Part shown: positions 61,682-64,000 of the stretch, in pieces
Layout of the letters: each line of letters starts with the position of its first letter
Numbering within the stretch: position 1 is the first letter of the stretch
Assembly (NCBI RefSeq): GCF_021728295.1
Contig: NZ_JAKJXE010000007.1
Span: 1-64,000, forward strand
DNA from: Pseudomonas petrae
GTDB lineage: Bacteria > Pseudomonadota > Gammaproteobacteria > Pseudomonadales > Pseudomonadaceae
DNA: 64,000 nt
Reading direction: 5' to 3'
Translations under genes and position numbers: made by a program
Notes under the pieces: model-generated
What the model saw: the letters and a program-made list of their open reading frames with translations, nothing else
Told to the model about the DNA's origin: nothing
The model's database searches: none

Positions 61682-61785
61682 TGTAGGAGCAACCGGGGTG
61701 GCGCTCCACCTTGCCCGCGAACGCGGTGTGTCAGATAAAAGGTTTTCGCTGACACACCGCAATCGCGGGCAAGCGCGCTCCTACA
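61682..61785. repeat. REP pair with a nested hairpin insertion in the left arm
   Basis: The left arm reads TGTAGGAGC, then 20 bp AACCGGGGTGGCGCTCCACC, then TTGCCCGCGAACGCGG; other copies have only GCGC at that point. The inserted block contains its own stem GGTGG-CGCT-CCACC. The right arm TCGCGGGCAAGCGCGCTCC (then TACA, end 61785) is normal. Confidence 0.8.
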
Positions 61786-61864
61786 ATGTGTTGCGTTAGT
61801 CGGCAGATTCGCGTTTGTCGGGGGATTTGCGTTTGTCCGCCAGGGCTGTGGCGAAGCCGCCCCT

Positions 61865-62602
61865 TCAACGGCTCGTATACCCCCCATCAATCGGCAGCGA
61901 CACGCCGCTGATCATCGACGCCGCGCTGCTCAGCAGGAACAGGATCGGCGCCGCGACTTCAGCAGTTTCGGCGAAGCGGCCGAGGGGAATCGCAGCCAAC
62001 GCCGGGTCGCGTTTGCTCGGCTCGCCCCAGGCCATCTGCGCCATGGGCGTCAGCGTCACGGTGGGGTTCACGCTGTTGACGCGAATCCCGTGCCGACCCC
62101 ATTCGCCACACTGCACACGGGTCATGGCGTCCATGGCGCCCTTTGACGCGCAATAGCTCAGGTGGTCGTCCAGCGCCACCAACGAGGCCTGGCTCGACAC
62201 ATTGACGATGCTCCCCGCCACGCCTTCAGCGATCATCTTCTTCGCCACCGCTCCCGCTATCATCGCCGCTGCACGCACGTTGACCGCCATGACCTGATCG
62301 AACGCCGCAGCGCTGACCTCGGTCGCGGATTCCAGTATGGAAATCCCCGCGCAGTTGACCAGTCCGTGCATCACCGGCAAGTCCGCCAACATTGCGGCCA
62401 ATGGCTGCTGATCGGCCACATCCACGCGCAAGACCTGACAGCCCTGCCCCGCGAGTTTTTCCAGAGCGGCTGCATCGCGGCCGATGGCATAGACCTCGGC
62501 GCCACTGTTCAGCAGTTGCTGCGTAACCTCCCAGCCGATGCCGCTGCTGGCGCCGGTGACCAGAACGCGCTGGCCGCTGAAATCAAATTGAGCCGTGTTC
62601 AC
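61865..62602 (-). CDS. SDR-family polyol/sugar dehydrogenase
   Basis: A GTG start at 62602 (245 residues) has GGGAG seven bases upstream; the GTG at 62608 is too close to it. Motifs are VTGASSGIGWEVT (NAD(P) site), NCAGIS, the catalytic Ser in VNVSSQASL and YCASK, with C-terminal SGVSLPIDGGYTSR. It resembles L-xylulose/carbonyl reductase-type SDRs that act on open-chain sugars and polyols. It follows the FGGY kinase with a stop/start overlap, so both are in one operon whose upstream part is outside the window. Substrate (a pentitol or tetritol) is inferred. Confidence 0.87.
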   Translation of the reverse strand: MNTAQFDFSGQRVLVTGASSGIGWEVTQQLLNSGAEVYAIGRDAAALEKLAGQGCQVLRVDVADQQPLAAMLADLPVMHGLVNCAGISILESATEVSAAAFDQVMAVNVRAAAMIAGAVAKKMIAEGVAGSIVNVSSQASLVALDDHLSYCASKGAMDAMTRVQCGEWGRHGIRVNSVNPTVTLTPMAQMAWGEPSKRDPALAAIPLGRFAETAEVAAPILFLLSSAASMISGVSLPIDGGYTSR

Positions 62603-62604
62603 AG

Positions 62605-64000
62605 TCACGCTCCCTGCAGGCGATGCATGATCGGTTTCAGCGCCGGGTACAGCGCCACGTAATCGGCGAACAGTCGCGAATACAGTGCGACGTTATCCGC
62701 TTGAGGCTCCGCCCGGCGCTCCAGTTGAACCCAGCCTTTGTGAACCTGCGCTTCATCCACCAGCCCGACCGCGTGGGCCGCCAGCAAGGCTGCACCGAGC
62801 GCGGCTTCGACCTCCTGCACGATGGTGTAGACCGGGAAGTTGGTGACGTCGGCAATGATCTGCATCCACAGATCCGAATGGCTGGCACCGCCGACGACGA
62901 TCAGCCGAGGGTCCAGGGATTGCGCGCCTTTGGTGCCCGCTTCGATGTTGTGCCGAAGCGCGAAAGTGACGCCTTCGAGCACCGCGCGATACAGATGGAT
63001 TCGGCTGTGATAAAGGCTCAGGCCGACAAAACTGCCGCTGGCTTTTGCGTCCCACACCGGGCTGCGCTCGCCCATCAGGTAAGGCTGGAACAGCACGCCG
63101 TCGCTGCCGGCGGGAATCTTCATCGCCGCACGTTCGAGAATGACGTGACTGTCTTCGCCGCTCTCCCTGCCTTGCTGCTCTTCAGCCTGGCAGAACTGCT
63201 CGCGAAACCAGCTGACCGACGCGCCGGCGGTGATCGCGCCGCCGAAGATGTAGAGGTCCTTCGCGCCGTTGAAGACGTGGGGGAAACTGACCAGACCGTG
63301 CCGGGCATCGACCTGCTGATTGAGATAGCCCCAGCACATGCTGGTGCCAATCATCGCCACATGGTTGCCGGCTTGGGTGACGCCGGCGGCGAAGGTCGCC
63401 ATGGCGGCATCGACACCGCCACCGAGCAGCGGAATGTCAGGGGTAAGCCCAAGGCGATCGGCCCATTCGGGCAACAGGCCACCGACGACATCACCGGAGT
63501 GAACCAGCCGCTGGGGCATCATCGACGCCGGGATACCCAACGCGTCGAGCATTTCTGCCGACCAGCCCCGTGCCTTGATGTCGTAGACACCGCCGATGTT
63601 GCCGGCAGAGCTGTGATCCACCGCGACCTCGCCGGTCAGGCAGTAATTGATGTAGCTGTTGGGCGGCAGCAGGTAGCGCGTGTCAGCCCAGATCTGTGGC
63701 TGTTTGTCCTTGAGCCAGAGCATTTTGGTGAAGCCGTAATAGCTATCCACCGAGTTGCCGGTGATCGCGTACAGCCGCTCGAGATCGACGTGCTCGTTGA
63801 CCCACTCGACCTGTGCTTCGGCGCGGCGGTCCATCCAGATCAGGCATGGGTACAAGGGCTTGATCTGCGCATCGACCGCAATGCCGGAGCCGCCGTACAG
63901 GCTGCTGACACACAGGGCTTTGACGCTGTCTCTGGGCAACGCGCTTTTGCGCATGCAGGCGGCGACGCAGATTTCCACGGCGTCGAGCCAGACCTCTGGC
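62605..64000 (-). CDS. FGGY-family carbohydrate kinase, 5' end outside the window
   Basis: The frame is open to the window edge (…EVWLDAVEIC read upstream of 63978), so the true N terminus lies beyond 64000. At least 457 residues are present. FGGY features are PCLIWMDRRAEAQVEW (sugar site), HSSAGNIGGVYD, GGGVDAAMATFAAG, GTSMCWGYLNQ (ATPase phosphate loop) and VVGGASHSDLWMQIIADV near the C terminus. It should phosphorylate a ketopentose or polyol such as D-xylulose, ribulose or erythritol. With the SDR gene it fits the usual oxidise-then-phosphorylate route. Exact sugar unknown. Confidence 0.9.
   Translation of the reverse strand, partial: PEVWLDAVEICVAACMRKSALPRDSVKALCVSSLYGGSGIAVDAQIKPLYPCLIWMDRRAEAQVEWVNEHVDLERLYAITGNSVDSYYGFTKMLWLKDKQPQIWADTRYLLPPNSYINYCLTGEVAVDHSSAGNIGGVYDIKARGWSAEMLDALGIPASMMPQRLVHSGDVVGGLLPEWADRLGLTPDIPLLGGGVDAAMATFAAGVTQAGNHVAMIGTSMCWGYLNQQVDARHGLVSFPHVFNGAKDLYIFGGAITAGASVSWFREQFCQAEEQQGRESGEDSHVILERAAMKIPAGSDGVLFQPYLMGERSPVWDAKASGSFVGLSLYHSRIHLYRAVLEGVTFALRHNIEAGTKGAQSLDPRLIVVGGASHSDLWMQIIADVTNFPVYTIVQEVEAALGAALLAAHAVGLVDEAQVHKGWVQLERRAEPQADNVALYSRLFADYVALYPALKPIMHRLQGA

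Noticed and set aside
61806..61841. Two-copy repeat GATTCGCGTTTGTC / GATTTGCGTTTGTC
   Set aside because: Only two short imperfect copies next to a REP pair; too little to interpret.

Overview
The window is a compact, GC-rich chromosomal segment of a Pseudomonas, most likely of the P. fluorescens/P. putida/P. syringae lineage. The evidence is the gene set and order: morA-glyA-yjiA-yjiX-cstA-mapZ-radA-mscL-fpr; a cyanide-insensitive-type cytochrome bd operon; and a HAD hydrolase-tesB-GNAT-deacetylase-flavoprotein block. Many dispersed Pseudomonas-type REP sequences (core GGAGCGCGCTTGCCCGCGAA and core CCGGCTGAAGCCGG) support it. I see no prophage, transposase, integrase, CRISPR array, tRNA or rRNA. 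This is a core-genome window with small accessory touches.

Layout. (1) 0-12.3 kb, nucleobase and beta-alanine catabolism: a semialdehyde dehydrogenase and omega-aminotransferase (beta-alanine to acetyl-CoA) with a divergent LysR regulator; a xanthine/uracil-type permease with a RutR-like TetR regulator; YigZ; an SDR; 8-oxoguanine deaminase; a Ca2+/H+ antiporter; and adenine deaminase. Two sigma-54-like sites lie in front of the aminotransferase and the permease, which suggests nitrogen control. (2) 12.3-18 kb: an ArsR regulator, a Bcr/CflA exporter, a small lipoprotein, a Gre-like transcription factor and EttA. (3) 18-31 kb: the c-di-GMP protein MorA, GlyA, the pyruvate-type transporter operon cstA/btsT-yjiX-yjiA, the c-di-GMP receptor MapZ, RadA, MscL and Fpr. 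(4) 31-36.6 kb: a DNA-binding-only LuxR solo, RlmG, CioAB with its small DUF2474 subunit, and an esterase. (5) 36.6-44.3 kb: an orphan choline-type binding protein, a three-subunit molybdenum aldehyde/xanthine-family dehydrogenase, an AzgA purine permease and TrmA. (6) 44.6-54 kb: an MFS exporter, a zinc peptidase, an esterase, a REP array, the HAD-TesB-GNAT-deacetylase-flavoprotein block and an acyltransferase-3 protein. (7) 54-60 kb: a secreted protein made of ten 13-residue repeats, a chemoreceptor, a lone binding protein, YfcE and an MFS exporter. (8) 60.5-64 kb: a LacI regulator facing an SDR and an FGGY kinase (cut by the window edge), which look like part of a polyol or pentitol catabolic operon.

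The most unusual items are the 39-bp tandem-repeat gene (54544-55086), a DnaA-box-bearing intergenic element present in three copies, the sigma-54-like sites, an alternating five-unit REP array, a REP pair carrying a nested hairpin insertion, and several clean palindromes in front of transport, oxidase and regulator genes. Gene identities come from reading motifs and from remembered family knowledge. No database search was run.
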